From assembly GCA_028281765.1 (NCBI GenBank), contig JANQJF010000097.1, positions 62,001 through 126,000 of the forward strand: 64,000 bases of DNA. Direction: 5' to 3'. The position numbers were made by a program, and so were the translations under genes. Source of the DNA: Planctomycetota bacterium. Its GTDB lineage: Bacteria; Planctomycetota; UBA1135; UBA2386. The notes beneath the pieces were generated by a model. It ran no database searches. It was not told the origin of the DNA and worked only from the letters and a program-made list of their open reading frames with translations. Below are positions 51,501 through 59,740 of the stretch, piece by piece. Numbering within the stretch: position 1 is the first letter of the stretch; each line of letters starts with the position of its first letter.

Positions 51501-54500
51501 CGACTCTGCCGGACCTCGAGGCGCGCAACGCCGCGCTGACGGACTTCCAGCACAACCTCGTCGTCGTCGCGGGCGCAGGCACCGGCAAGACATCGCTCCT
51601 CGTCGGCCGCCTCGCGTACGCGCTCGTCGCGCTCCACATGGAAGAACACGAGGTGCTCGCGCTGACGTTCACCGAGAACGCGGCGGCGGAGATGCGCGAG
51701 CGCTTGGTCCGCGTGCTGCGCGCCGTCGAGCCCTGGGTGCAAGGCGAGCCGATCGAACACGCCAGCGACCTGCACACGCTCGAAGCCCTCGGGTTCGGTC
51801 CCGAGAACCTGTCGCGCGTGCGCACGGTCCTCGAGTCCGCCGACCGACTGCCGATCTCGACGTTCCACGCGTTCTGCGCCCGATTGCTGCGTCGGCACGC
51901 GCGCCGGCTCGACCTGCCGCCGGAACAGACGATGGGCGATCCGGACGACAGCTACGTTCGCTATCGCGAGGAGTTTCTCGCCTACCTTCGCGATCAGGAT
52001 CCGTCCGCGATTCACCCCGCGCTCGAACGCTTCGATCCGAAGGACCTGCGCGAACTCGGCTGGGCGCTTCTCTCTCTCCCCGAAGACGCGCTCGGTCGCG
52101 TCGCCGCGGCCGGCGAACCCGACGGGATCGCGGACGCGCTCCAATCGCTGCGGTCCATCCGAGCGGATTGGCCGAAGACGCTTCCGAAGTTCGCCGAGCA
52201 CCTCGACGTGCTCGAGCACGCGTGCATGGCACTCCTCGGCGACGGCGAGCGCCCGGCCGAGATCGAGCGCAAGACCCCGAAGCCTGGCGCCCGCGTGCCC
52301 GCCGAGGAGCGCGAGGCCGTCGTCGACGAGATGCAGCGCATCACCGACCTCGTGCGACCCCACATCCTCTCCGACGACGACGGCATCGCGCTCGCAATCG
52401 AGTTCCTGACACCGTTCCTCGATCGGTACCGCGCCGACCGCGTGCGAGCCGGTGAGCTGACGTTCGACGACGTGATCCTCCAAACGCGGCGCTTCCTGAT
52501 GCAGGATCCGTCGGTGCGCAAGGAAGCGGGCTCCGGCCTGCGCGCCGTCCTCGTCGACGAGTTCCAGGACACCGACCCATTGCAGTACGACATCGTGTTC
52601 CTGCTGTGCGGTGAAGCGACGCCCGGCCCGGTCGACAAGCCACTCGACAACTCGCTGCGCCCGGCGACGTTGTTCATCGTCGGCGACCCGAAGCAGAGCA
52701 TCTATCGCTTCCGCCGCGCGGACATCGCCGCGTTCGACCAGGCGTCGCGACGGGTGCTCGCGAGCGGCGGAAGACGCTGCGATCTCGTCGCGAACTTCCG
52801 CTCGGCGCCCGCCGTGCTCGAACTCGTCAACCACGTCGGCCGCACGCAGCTCGCCGAAGACCGCCCCTATCAGCTCGGCTACGAACCGGTGCAGGCGATG
52901 GTCACACCCGACAAACAGTCGGTGCGACTGCTCACCCCGACCGGGACGGCCGACCTGTCGACCGACGAACGGCGCCAGCGCGAAGGCGAGCTCATCGTGC
53001 AGCTCATCACCGAGATGCACGCGCACGGCACGCGCTACGGCGACGTCGCGGTGCTGCTACGCGCCGCGACCGACACGAGCTGGCTCATGCGCCCCCTGCG
53101 CGCGGTGGGCATCCCGTACGCGCTCGAGGGCAGCCGGCGCTTCTACCAACGTCACGAAGTGCTCGTGGCAACGGCCCTGCTGACCGCGATCGCACGTCCG
53201 CACGATCCGGTCGGCGTGCTCGGTGTGCTTCGGTCGGCGCTCAGCACTGCCAAGGACCGGGAGATCTGGACCTACGTTCAGGAACGAGGACAGCAGGCGC
53301 TCGACTTCCGTCACGCGGCCCTTCGCCCCGGACGAGGACCGGTCGATCGAACGCTCGCCTGGCTGCTCGAACTCTGGAACGAGGTGCGCGAACTACCGGT
53401 CGGCTGCGCGGTCGAGCGGCTGCTCGGCCTCGACGACTGGGTGATCGCCGAAGGCACCGGATTCGAAGGCGCCCAGCGCCTCGCGAACCTCGACCGCTTG
53501 TTGCGCAACGTGCTGCGCGCTCGCCCGATCGACCTCGCCGCCGCCGTCGAGTTCGTCGAGCGCCGTACGAGTCAGGAGACCGAAGACGAGGAGAGCGCAC
53601 TCTTCGACGCGGACTACGACGCGGTGCGCATCATGACGGTGCACATGAGCAAGGGACTCGAGTTCGGCACGGTCATCGTCCCGGACCTCGCGCGGCGCCC
53701 GGTGTCTCGGGAAGGCAGCGGGGACGCCCAGGTCGACCGCGTGTTCCTGGCCGGCGGACGCGAGACGATCGGCGTGCGATTCGGCTCGTGCCGCAACGTC
53801 GCGAGCTTCGTGATCGAACAGGAGGAGAAGCGCCACCGCGCCGCGGAGGATCGCCGCCTGTTCTACGTCGCGGCAACTCGTGCCAAAGAGCACCTTGTCT
53901 TGATCCAGGCCGAGAAGAACAGCGGCGCCACCTGGCAGGCCGACCTCGCTGCTTGCGCACCGCTGCCGGACACGACCGATTCGCGGACCCTGGACGTCGA
54001 GCTCCCGGAGCCGATCGACAGCGCGACCGAGGATCGCGCGTCGATCGCATCCGAAACCGTCACCGCATGGCGGGCGCACGAATCGCAGGTCGAGCGACCG
54101 GACGTCGCGTCCGGCGAAAGCACGACGACTGAACCCGAGGAAGCACCGCCGCCGCAGCTCTTCGCCGCCGCAGCGCGCGAAGCCCAGGCCGACGCAACGG
54201 AGCTCGGGACCGCGGTGCACCGCTACCTCGCGCTGGCGGATCTCGAGGGCACCCTCGACGAATCGCTGTGCGAGGCGCTCGCCGAGCCGACGATCCGCGA
54301 CGACTTGCGCACGATGGCGAACACGTTCCACGACGGCTCCCTCGTCTCGCGCCTGCGCAGCGCCGACCGCGTGCTCCGGGAAGTTCCGGTCGCATACCGC
54401 ACCGACGACGGCTCCACGCGACACGGCGTCCTCGACGTGTTACTGCAGGAGGGCAGCCAAGTGACCGTCATCGACCACAAGACGGACCGCGTGCTCGACG

Positions 54501-54646
54501 GCGATCACGACGCCGCGGCCGAGCGTCATCGCGAGCAGCTCGAACGGTACGCCGAGGGAGTACGTCGCAGCCTCGATTTGGTTACCCGGCCGGCCATGGC
54601 GGTCTACTTCCTGCGGGAAGACGTCCTCACCGAGCTGACCGCATGA
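51497..54646 (+). CDS. addA: AddA-like UvrD-family helicase with nuclease domain
   Basis: A 1049-residue superfamily 1A helicase. Walker A VVAGAGTGKTSLLVGRL, motif II LVDEFQDTDPLQYD, VGDPKQSIYRFRRAD, MTVHMSKGLEF and LFYVAATRAKEHL are all present. At the C-terminus a PD-(D/E)xK nuclease (GVLDVLLQEGSQVTVIDHKT, then REQLERYAEGV) matches AddA, so both subunits have nuclease sites. With the AddB-like partner it should process DNA ends for RecA-dependent repair. Start and stop overlap the flanking genes by four bases each, indicating an operon that also includes the WD40-type protein. Confidence 0.92.
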   Translation: MTTLPDLEARNAALTDFQHNLVVVAGAGTGKTSLLVGRLAYALVALHMEEHEVLALTFTENAAAEMRERLVRVLRAVEPWVQGEPIEHASDLHTLEALGFGPENLSRVRTVLESADRLPISTFHAFCARLLRRHARRLDLPPEQTMGDPDDSYVRYREEFLAYLRDQDPSAIHPALERFDPKDLRELGWALLSLPEDALGRVAAAGEPDGIADALQSLRSIRADWPKTLPKFAEHLDVLEHACMALLGDGERPAEIERKTPKPGARVPAEEREAVVDEMQRITDLVRPHILSDDDGIALAIEFLTPFLDRYRADRVRAGELTFDDVILQTRRFLMQDPSVRKEAGSGLRAVLVDEFQDTDPLQYDIVFLLCGEATPGPVDKPLDNSLRPATLFIVGDPKQSIYRFRRADIAAFDQASRRVLASGGRRCDLVANFRSAPAVLELVNHVGRTQLAEDRPYQLGYEPVQAMVTPDKQSVRLLTPTGTADLSTDERRQREGELIVQLITEMHAHGTRYGDVAVLLRAATDTSWLMRPLRAVGIPYALEGSRRFYQRHEVLVATALLTAIARPHDPVGVLGVLRSALSTAKDREIWTYVQERGQQALDFRHAALRPGRGPVDRTLAWLLELWNEVRELPVGCAVERLLGLDDWVIAEGTGFEGAQRLANLDRLLRNVLRARPIDLAAAVEFVERRTSQETEDEESALFDADYDAVRIMTVHMSKGLEFGTVIVPDLARRPVSREGSGDAQVDRVFLAGGRETIGVRFGSCRNVASFVIEQEEKRHRAAEDRRLFYVAATRAKEHLVLIQAEKNSGATWQADLAACAPLPDTTDSRTLDVELPEPIDSATEDRASIASETVTAWRAHESQVERPDVASGESTTTEPEEAPPPQLFAAAAREAQADATELGTAVHRYLALADLEGTLDESLCEALAEPTIRDDLRTMANTFHDGSLVSRLRSADRVLREVPVAYRTDDGSTRHGVLDVLLQEGSQVTVIDHKTDRVLDGDHDAAAERHREQLERYAEGVRRSLDLVTRPAMAVYFLREDVLTELTA

Positions 54647-56403
54647 ACATCGCCACCTGGGCTCTCGGCGCTCCAACGCTGCTCTCGCTCGCGATCCAGG
54701 TCGTCGCGCAACGCCCGACACCAACGGGCGTCGAGCTGTCCCGCACGGGAGGCGCGATCCATTCGATCGCGGTCTCACCAGACGGGAAGACGATCGCGAC
54801 GAGCGGCGCCCAAGGAGACGTCTGCCTCCTCGACGCGGCGACGGGCAAGCTCGACCGACGGCTCGAGGGCGCGGCCGAGCAGCATGGCCGTCTTCGCTTC
54901 TCACGCGATGGAAAGCGAATCGCGCAACTCAGCACGGGGCTCCGCATCTGGAACCTCGCCAGCGGCAAGGTCGTCGCAGAAACCCATGACGTCCTCGGCA
55001 AAGAGTTCGAATGGAGCCCGGATGGAAAGTGGATCGTGATCCGGCGCAACAACCGGACGGCGGTCCTCCTGCACAGCGAGAGCCTGACCGAAGCACGCCG
55101 GTTCGAAACCGAGAACAACATCCTTTCCGTCGCGTTCTCGACGGATGGACGCCGCATCGCGCTCGGAATTCGTGATCGGACAATCCTGATCCACGACGCG
55201 CATACGGGGAAATACCTCGACGAAGAGGAGTCGGTCGGCCACCCGACCGACATCGCCTTCGTCCAAGGCGACGCGATCGCGACGATCGGCTCGACGGGTT
55301 TCCACCAGGTCTTCGACGGGGACGCGCAGCGACTGGCTTCGACACGACCGGTCGGCTGCATGCACGTGCAGCACGATCGAAAGCGCTGTGTGATCCAGGC
55401 AGGACGCTTCGCGTACTTCTTCGCCCCGAACGCGGAACGCATCCGACGCGAGGCGACGTCGGTGGTCGCCCTGCATCCGGATGGCACGCGTTGGGTTCGC
55501 GTGCGCGGGGAGCACCTCGAACTCATGACGGGTGACCGGCCGGACTGGTCCGTGCCGAGTCCCAACCGTGCCGCCATCGAGGGCATGATCCTGACCGGCG
55601 ACGGCCGCTTCGCCGCGCTCTTCGCCAACCAGCGCTGGAGCGTTCACGACGTGCGGACCGGTGACGAGCTGGACGTCGGAGACTTGTTCGCGAACGGCTG
55701 GCCGGTGCAACACTCCGCGCGCCCCGAACTCGTCATCGTCCACGGCGCCAAGCTCGAGTATTGGGCGATCGGCTCTCGCGGGAAGTCGCACCGCGTCCGC
55801 GAGCTCGAACTCGCGATCGCACCCTCGCCGTCGAACTACGGCCCGCAGCGGATGTTCCGAGACGGCGACACGCTGACGATCGGCCCGTGGATCTACGCAC
55901 TGGACGACCCCGAGAACGCCAAGACCAACAGCGGCGTCAGCCCACACTCGACCGTGATCCCGGTCGCGGGCGGCCAGCGCCTCGTCGTCTTCAACACGGA
56001 GGTGAGCTGGGACGGAGCGGCCGCGACGGTGTCGCTCCGACATCTCGACGACAATCCGGTCGACGTCTACGACCTGACCGGCATCGCCAATCAGGACCGC
56101 GACGTGTCACCGAACCGGTCCCGCGTCGTCGTCTGCGGCCAGTCGGCCACGCATGTGCTCGACACGAAGTCCCTCGAGCTCATCGGGAAGAGCCGCACGC
56201 CGTGGCGCTGCACCCGCTTCATCGACGACGACCACGTCCTGGCGGGAAATGCCGATGGCCTGTCACTGTGGAACACCTCACGGGCGGATTCGACGCTGAC
56301 GCTCGACCTCGGCGGGATCACCGCGGTCGAAGTCGACGGCCGCGGCAGGACCGCGCTCGCGAGCACGGGCAACCGCGTCTTCGTGATCGAGATCGCGCAG
56401 TAG
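54643..56403 (+). CDS. Secreted WD40-like beta-propeller protein in the addBA operon
   Basis: A 586-residue protein whose start overlaps the addA stop. It has a signal-like N-terminus (NIATWALGAPTLLSLAIQVV) and WD40-type blades with the S-P/x-D-G-[KR] turn: IAVSPDGKTIATSGAQGDVC, RFSRDGKRIAQLSTGLRIW, EWSPDGKWIVIRRNN and VAFSTDGRRIALGIRDRTIL. The second half also has blades, less regular. Such proteins are scaffolds with no activity of their own; its place behind addBA suggests read-through rather than a role in DNA repair. Confidence 0.72.
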   Translation: MNIATWALGAPTLLSLAIQVVAQRPTPTGVELSRTGGAIHSIAVSPDGKTIATSGAQGDVCLLDAATGKLDRRLEGAAEQHGRLRFSRDGKRIAQLSTGLRIWNLASGKVVAETHDVLGKEFEWSPDGKWIVIRRNNRTAVLLHSESLTEARRFETENNILSVAFSTDGRRIALGIRDRTILIHDAHTGKYLDEEESVGHPTDIAFVQGDAIATIGSTGFHQVFDGDAQRLASTRPVGCMHVQHDRKRCVIQAGRFAYFFAPNAERIRREATSVVALHPDGTRWVRVRGEHLELMTGDRPDWSVPSPNRAAIEGMILTGDGRFAALFANQRWSVHDVRTGDELDVGDLFANGWPVQHSARPELVIVHGAKLEYWAIGSRGKSHRVRELELAIAPSPSNYGPQRMFRDGDTLTIGPWIYALDDPENAKTNSGVSPHSTVIPVAGGQRLVVFNTEVSWDGAAATVSLRHLDDNPVDVYDLTGIANQDRDVSPNRSRVVVCGQSATHVLDTKSLELIGKSRTPWRCTRFIDDDHVLAGNADGLSLWNTSRADSTLTLDLGGITAVEVDGRGRTALASTGNRVFVIEIAQ

Positions 56404-56423
56404 CGCCCGCCGCGCCGCGGTGC

Positions 56424-56429
56424 TACGAC
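56424..56429 (+). promoter_or_regulatory. Candidate -10 element of the ABC-permease-like gene
   Basis: TACGAC ends seven bases before the GTG start at 56437 in the 33-base gap after the WD40-type gene. As in other candidates here, a leaderless transcript would result; no -35 is seen. Confidence 0.25.
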
Positions 56430-56436
56430 TCTCGAT

Positions 56437-57948
56437 GTGAGTTCCGGACTGCAACACGCGAAGACGATCGTGCACACCTGGTTGCGCATGGACTTCTTCG
56501 GGGATCCGCAGCGCGATACGGGGAGCGCACTCACGTCGACGATCTTCTCGCAGTCGTTCCTCGCGCTGATCCTCGCGGCCCTACTGCTCGACGACCGGCA
56601 CGGACTCGTGGCATACGCCGTCGCCAACCTTTCCCTGTCGACCCTGTTCGTCGGCATCGGCGCGCTCGCCGATCCGCAACGGGCGCTGCGTCGCCGCGCC
56701 GCCGATGCCGCGTTGCTCCACACGGCGCCGATCTCGCGCGGCTCGATCGCTCTCGCGCGCGCGATGCACGGCGCGTTCTACACCGCGCTCGTCACGACGG
56801 GCATGGCGATTCCACCGGCGATTCTCTGTTACTGGGTTGCTGACGAATCGTTCGTCGTCGTGCCGCTCTACATCGCGCACGCGTGCGTGCTGTCCGCCGC
56901 GTGCGCGGGCGGACTCGCGATCGTGCTGCGCATCGCAGAGCACGCCGCAGGGCGCGCGAAGGCCCTGCTCCTCGCAGGCACGCTGCGCGCCCTGTTCCTG
57001 GGCGGCGGTTTCATCGCGTTCGCGTTGTGCCTGCGCGCGCTCGACGAAACGGCGGAGGCCCTCCCGGTCGGCCGCGCCGGAGCATGGTGCTGGCCCCCGT
57101 ACTGGTCGGCCCGCCTCCTCCAGAATCCGCTCGACGAGACGGCCTGGCTCGCGCTCGGCGGCCTGCTGCTTCTGATCGCCGTGCTCGGCACCTGGATCCG
57201 AGAGAACGCCACACCGAAATCTCGCGCGGTCGGTCGCGGACGGTTTACGCCGCTCGCGGCTCTCGAGCGGCGCCTCGCCGGACCGGGCGCGCTGCGTGGC
57301 GCCACGCGGTTCTGTGCGACAATGCTCTACCGCAGCCCGTCGTTCCGCGCCCGGGTGCTGCCGCTCCTCGGCGTGCCGATCGCGATGACCGTGCTGGCGT
57401 TCACGTCCGAGGACGAGCGCGGCAACCGCCTGCTGCTCGGGATGACGCTGCAGTTCCCGACCATCTACCTGCCGTTCCTGATCGGCTTCTTGCCGAACGC
57501 GGATCGCAAGGGCACCGGCCGCGTGTTCGACACGAGCCCGCGCGCGACGCTCGCGCTCGCCCGCGAGGCCGGCCTGATCGCGCTGACGACGCGCATCCTG
57601 TCCCCGATCCTCCTCGTCGGCGCCGGACTCGCGATCGCCGGGGGCGAACCGGTCCGCGCGAGCCTCGCGCTGCTCCTGTTCTCCTGGGGAATCGCGGTGC
57701 TGATGGCCGCAGCCCAGGTGCAGGCGCTGCCCGCGATGCCGTTCTCCGTCGACGCGACGGACCAGGAGGACGCGGACTTCGGCCGCCTGATGGCCGCCGG
57801 GCTCGTGCTCGGCGCCGTCGGAGGCGTCTTCGCCATCTTCGCCGACGAGTCGTGGGCCGCGGCTCTCGCCGTCGTAATCGCCACTTTCGGCGTTCTCCGT
57901 CTCCGCAACGCACCCCGCCATGCCGACCGAAGCGCCGAACCCGCCTGA
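56437..57948 (+). CDS. Polytopic membrane protein, ABC-2-type permease-like
   Basis: A 503-residue membrane protein with about twelve hydrophobic helices, starting at a GTG. An in-frame N-terminal segment (DFFGDPQRDTGSALTSTIF) precedes the first helix. The two-half layout with a large middle loop (about residues 250-295) resembles a permease subunit of an ABC exporter. No ATPase is next to it; the orphan ATPase at 35502-36266 is the best candidate partner. The C-terminal codons overlap a small membrane protein gene in another frame. Confidence 0.6.
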   Translation: MSSGLQHAKTIVHTWLRMDFFGDPQRDTGSALTSTIFSQSFLALILAALLLDDRHGLVAYAVANLSLSTLFVGIGALADPQRALRRRAADAALLHTAPISRGSIALARAMHGAFYTALVTTGMAIPPAILCYWVADESFVVVPLYIAHACVLSAACAGGLAIVLRIAEHAAGRAKALLLAGTLRALFLGGGFIAFALCLRALDETAEALPVGRAGAWCWPPYWSARLLQNPLDETAWLALGGLLLLIAVLGTWIRENATPKSRAVGRGRFTPLAALERRLAGPGALRGATRFCATMLYRSPSFRARVLPLLGVPIAMTVLAFTSEDERGNRLLLGMTLQFPTIYLPFLIGFLPNADRKGTGRVFDTSPRATLALAREAGLIALTTRILSPILLVGAGLAIAGGEPVRASLALLLFSWGIAVLMAAAQVQALPAMPFSVDATDQEDADFGRLMAAGLVLGAVGGVFAIFADESWAAALAVVIATFGVLRLRNAPRHADRSAEPA

Positions 57949-58045
57949 CGCGCCCCGATCGCTGTCCCGCGAGCTGCGGGCGATCCTCGTGCTCTACGCC
58001 GCACTTGCGGTCCTCCCGATTATGATCGGTCGGTGCGCAGGCTGA
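57920..58045 (+). CDS. Very small (41-residue) membrane protein
   Basis: A 41-residue frame starting at the ATG at 57920, inside the last 29 bases of the permease-like gene, and ending at 58045. The N-terminal half is polar (PTEAPNPPDAPRSLSREL) and the second half is one hydrophobic helix (AILVLYAALAVLPIMIG). Overlap with the upstream gene and a clean helix support translation coupled to it. It could be a small subunit of the same membrane complex. It is too short to place in a family. Confidence 0.5.
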   Translation: MPTEAPNPPDAPRSLSRELRAILVLYAALAVLPIMIGRCAG

Positions 58046-58157
58046 GGCTTGCGGCCTCCTGGCAGCTCCCGTACCGTAATGTCTTACCGTCTCGACTCGG
58101 CTCGAAGGCATCGGGGATGCTCGACCCGGCCGAGTTGCCCTCAACAAGGAGGACACG

Positions 58158-58343
58158 ATGAACGGCTTCGATGCTGAGACCGCATATGAAACGGACGCGG
58201 GTGTGACCGCGACCGAGGAGAAGCCCCAAGCCTCCCAGGCGACGCGTGTCGAAAGCGGCGACGAGACCGGGGTTTCGAGCCCGGACCCGATGTTTCCGAC
58301 CGACCGCTATCGCCTCGCGATGCCCTACGCGGACCGCCTCTAG
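58158..58343 (+). CDS. 61-residue acidic protein with a perfect Shine-Dalgarno
   Basis: The open frame at 58158 encodes 61 residues (FDAETAYETDAGVTATEEKP, then FPTDRYRLAMPYADRL). AAGGAGG at 58146-58152 lies five bases before the ATG, the best ribosome-binding site in the window, where most genes have none. It has no signal, cysteine or membrane helix and is acidic and probably disordered. A clean terminator hairpin follows at once. It is unlike any family I know. The strong initiation signal suggests a highly expressed peptide or a small structural protein. Confidence 0.65.
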   Translation: MNGFDAETAYETDAGVTATEEKPQASQATRVESGDETGVSSPDPMFPTDRYRLAMPYADRL

Positions 58344-58360
58344 CCCGGCAGAGCCGGGCT
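58342..58360 (+). terminator. Hairpin terminator after the 61-residue gene
   Basis: AGCCCGGC (58342-58349) and GCCGGGCT (58353-58360) form a perfect 8-base stem around AGA, beginning at the stop codon. It lacks a T-run but is the strongest short hairpin in the 109-base gap before the PilZ gene. Confidence 0.5.
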
Positions 58361-58452
58361 GGTTCGCCCTCGGCCGGCCCCCCAGGGCCACCGACCTAAA
58401 CCCGCCGCTGGCCGCTGGCCGATACCTGACTGGGTGACACCACAGCGTGCCC

Positions 58453-58779
58453 ATGCAGGACAAGCGCAGAAAAGAACGGTTTCCCGCCGAGAACGTCTTC
58501 GCCGCGATCTCGGTCGTCGGAGGAAGCGATCAGGGTCTGGGGGTCATCACGGACGTCTCGGAGAGCGGCGTGTGTGTTCGCACCCCGATTCCGCCGCCGC
58601 AGTTCGGCAAGGTGCTGCTGCGCATCTCGATCGACAACACGAGTCATGAAGTGCACGCCCTCGTGCGTCGTGTGACCCAGGTCGAGGGATCGATGTACGA
58701 CGTCGGGATGCAGTTCGCGCCGAACGATCGTGGTCGCGCCGGGTTTCTCGAAGCCTTCCTGACCCGCATCAGGGGCTGA
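58453..58779 (+). CDS. PilZ domain protein (c-di-GMP receptor)
   Basis: A 108-residue single PilZ domain. The c-di-GMP binding motifs are visible: RRKERFP at residues 5-11 (the RxxxR element) and TDVSESGVCVRT at about 35-46 (the [DN]xSxxG element). The rest is the beta-barrel (LLRISIDNTSHEVHALVRRV, VGMQFAPNDRGRAGF). It should bind c-di-GMP and alter a partner's activity; the partner is unknown. The ATG at 58453 is used; an in-frame GTG at 58447 is the alternative. It is convergent with the EF-hand gene across a hairpin. Confidence 0.85.
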   Translation: MQDKRRKERFPAENVFAAISVVGGSDQGLGVITDVSESGVCVRTPIPPPQFGKVLLRISIDNTSHEVHALVRRVTQVEGSMYDVGMQFAPNDRGRAGFLEAFLTRIRG

Positions 58780-58810
58780 AGCGCATTTCGAGCGCACGCG
58801 CTTAACGCCA

Positions 58811-58837
58811 AACGCCGCGTCTCGATGACGCGGCGTT
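58811..58837. terminator. Bidirectional terminator hairpin
   Basis: AACGCCGCGTC (58811-58821) and GACGCGGCGTT (58827-58837) form a perfect 11-base stem around TCGAT between the convergent PilZ and EF-hand genes. It should end both transcripts. Confidence 0.7.
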
Positions 58838-58858
58838 CGCCGTTGGTGCGGACGCGGA

Positions 58859-59596
58859 TCAGCCGTCCTTCTTCTCTGCGTTCTTGTTCTCTGGGCCGCG
58901 ACGCCTGCCGCCCGCTTCGCCCTTGACCGGTCCCTTTGCTGGGCCTTTGCCAGAGCGGCGGCCCTTGCCGCGGCCACCGGCCTCGCCGTCACCGCGGCGA
59001 CGGCCGCGACCGGCCCTGTCGCCTTCGCCGTTGCGCCGACCGGCACCGGCCTTGCGCATCGCTTGGCGCTCTTCGGGGTCGAGCTTGCCGTTCTTGTTCG
59101 CGTCGAACTTCTTCAGGATCTCTTCGCGGCTGAAGCGACGGCGACGTCCGCCTTCCCCGTCCGCGCGGTCCTGCCCCCGACCGATGCCGGCCTTGCGCAT
59201 CGCGGCACGCTCGTTCTCGTCGAGCTTGCCGTCCTTGTTCGCGTCGAACTTCTTCATCAGCTCTTCGCGGTTGACTCCGCGACGTGAGCCCCGACCAGGC
59301 CCGCGGCCCCGTCCACGGCCGCGCCCTTCGCCGTCTGCACCGTCCGCGCCCGGCCCCTTGCCGCGGCCACGGCCACCGGCGCCCGACCGACCCTTGCCAC
59401 GTCCCCGCCGCTCGCCGCGTCGGCCCGCGCGCTCGTCCTTGGTAGCGTCTTTCGCGTCGGCGCCGCTCTTCTCCGCGGACTCGACCTTGGGCTTGGTGAC
59501 GGGTTTCGTCGTCGTCGTGCCGCTGCCACCGGCGTCCTGCGCCGTCAGCAAGCTGGTGCAGAGGAGAAAAGCCGACAGGGCTGTGAATCGTGTCAT
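58859..59596 (-). CDS. Secreted Arg/Gly-rich EF-hand protein
   Basis: A 245-residue exported protein (signal MTRFTALSAFLLCTSLLTAQ). It has two EF-hand loops, FDANKDGKLDENE and FDANKNGKLDPEE, each followed by R-x-A-M-R-K-A, which should bind calcium. They are set in very basic, Gly/Arg/Lys-rich low-complexity sequence (GRGKGRSGAGGRGRGKGPG, GRGRGRGRGPGRGSRRG). Such charge suggests binding to anionic polymers (surface polysaccharide, nucleic acid or phosphate). It is divergent from the sigma/kinase pair. Confidence 0.78.
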   Translation of the reverse strand: MTRFTALSAFLLCTSLLTAQDAGGSGTTTTKPVTKPKVESAEKSGADAKDATKDERAGRRGERRGRGKGRSGAGGRGRGKGPGADGADGEGRGRGRGRGPGRGSRRGVNREELMKKFDANKDGKLDENERAAMRKAGIGRGQDRADGEGGRRRRFSREEILKKFDANKNGKLDPEERQAMRKAGAGRRNGEGDRAGRGRRRGDGEAGGRGKGRRSGKGPAKGPVKGEAGGRRRGPENKNAEKKDG

Positions 59597-59740
59597 GACG
59601 AGAGAACCGAAACCCCTCCGGCCCAGGGGACAACCCCTTCGCCCGATTCCTCGCCCGACACGATTTGACACCCGCATGGGACAAACGCCAGAAAGGCTTG
59701 TGATCACGCACGATGCGTCGTGAGCGTATCCTCGTGCTCG

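Noticed and set aside
48582..51593. 1003-codon minus-strand open frame
   Set aside because: Antisense to addB; low-complexity Arg-rich translation.
58046..58157. Riboswitch in the leader of the 61-residue gene
   Set aside because: Only scattered short complementarities; no conserved core of any class I know could be traced.
58158..58343. Ribosomal peptide (RiPP) precursor
   Set aside because: No Cys/Ser/Thr-rich core, leader cleavage motif or modification enzyme nearby.
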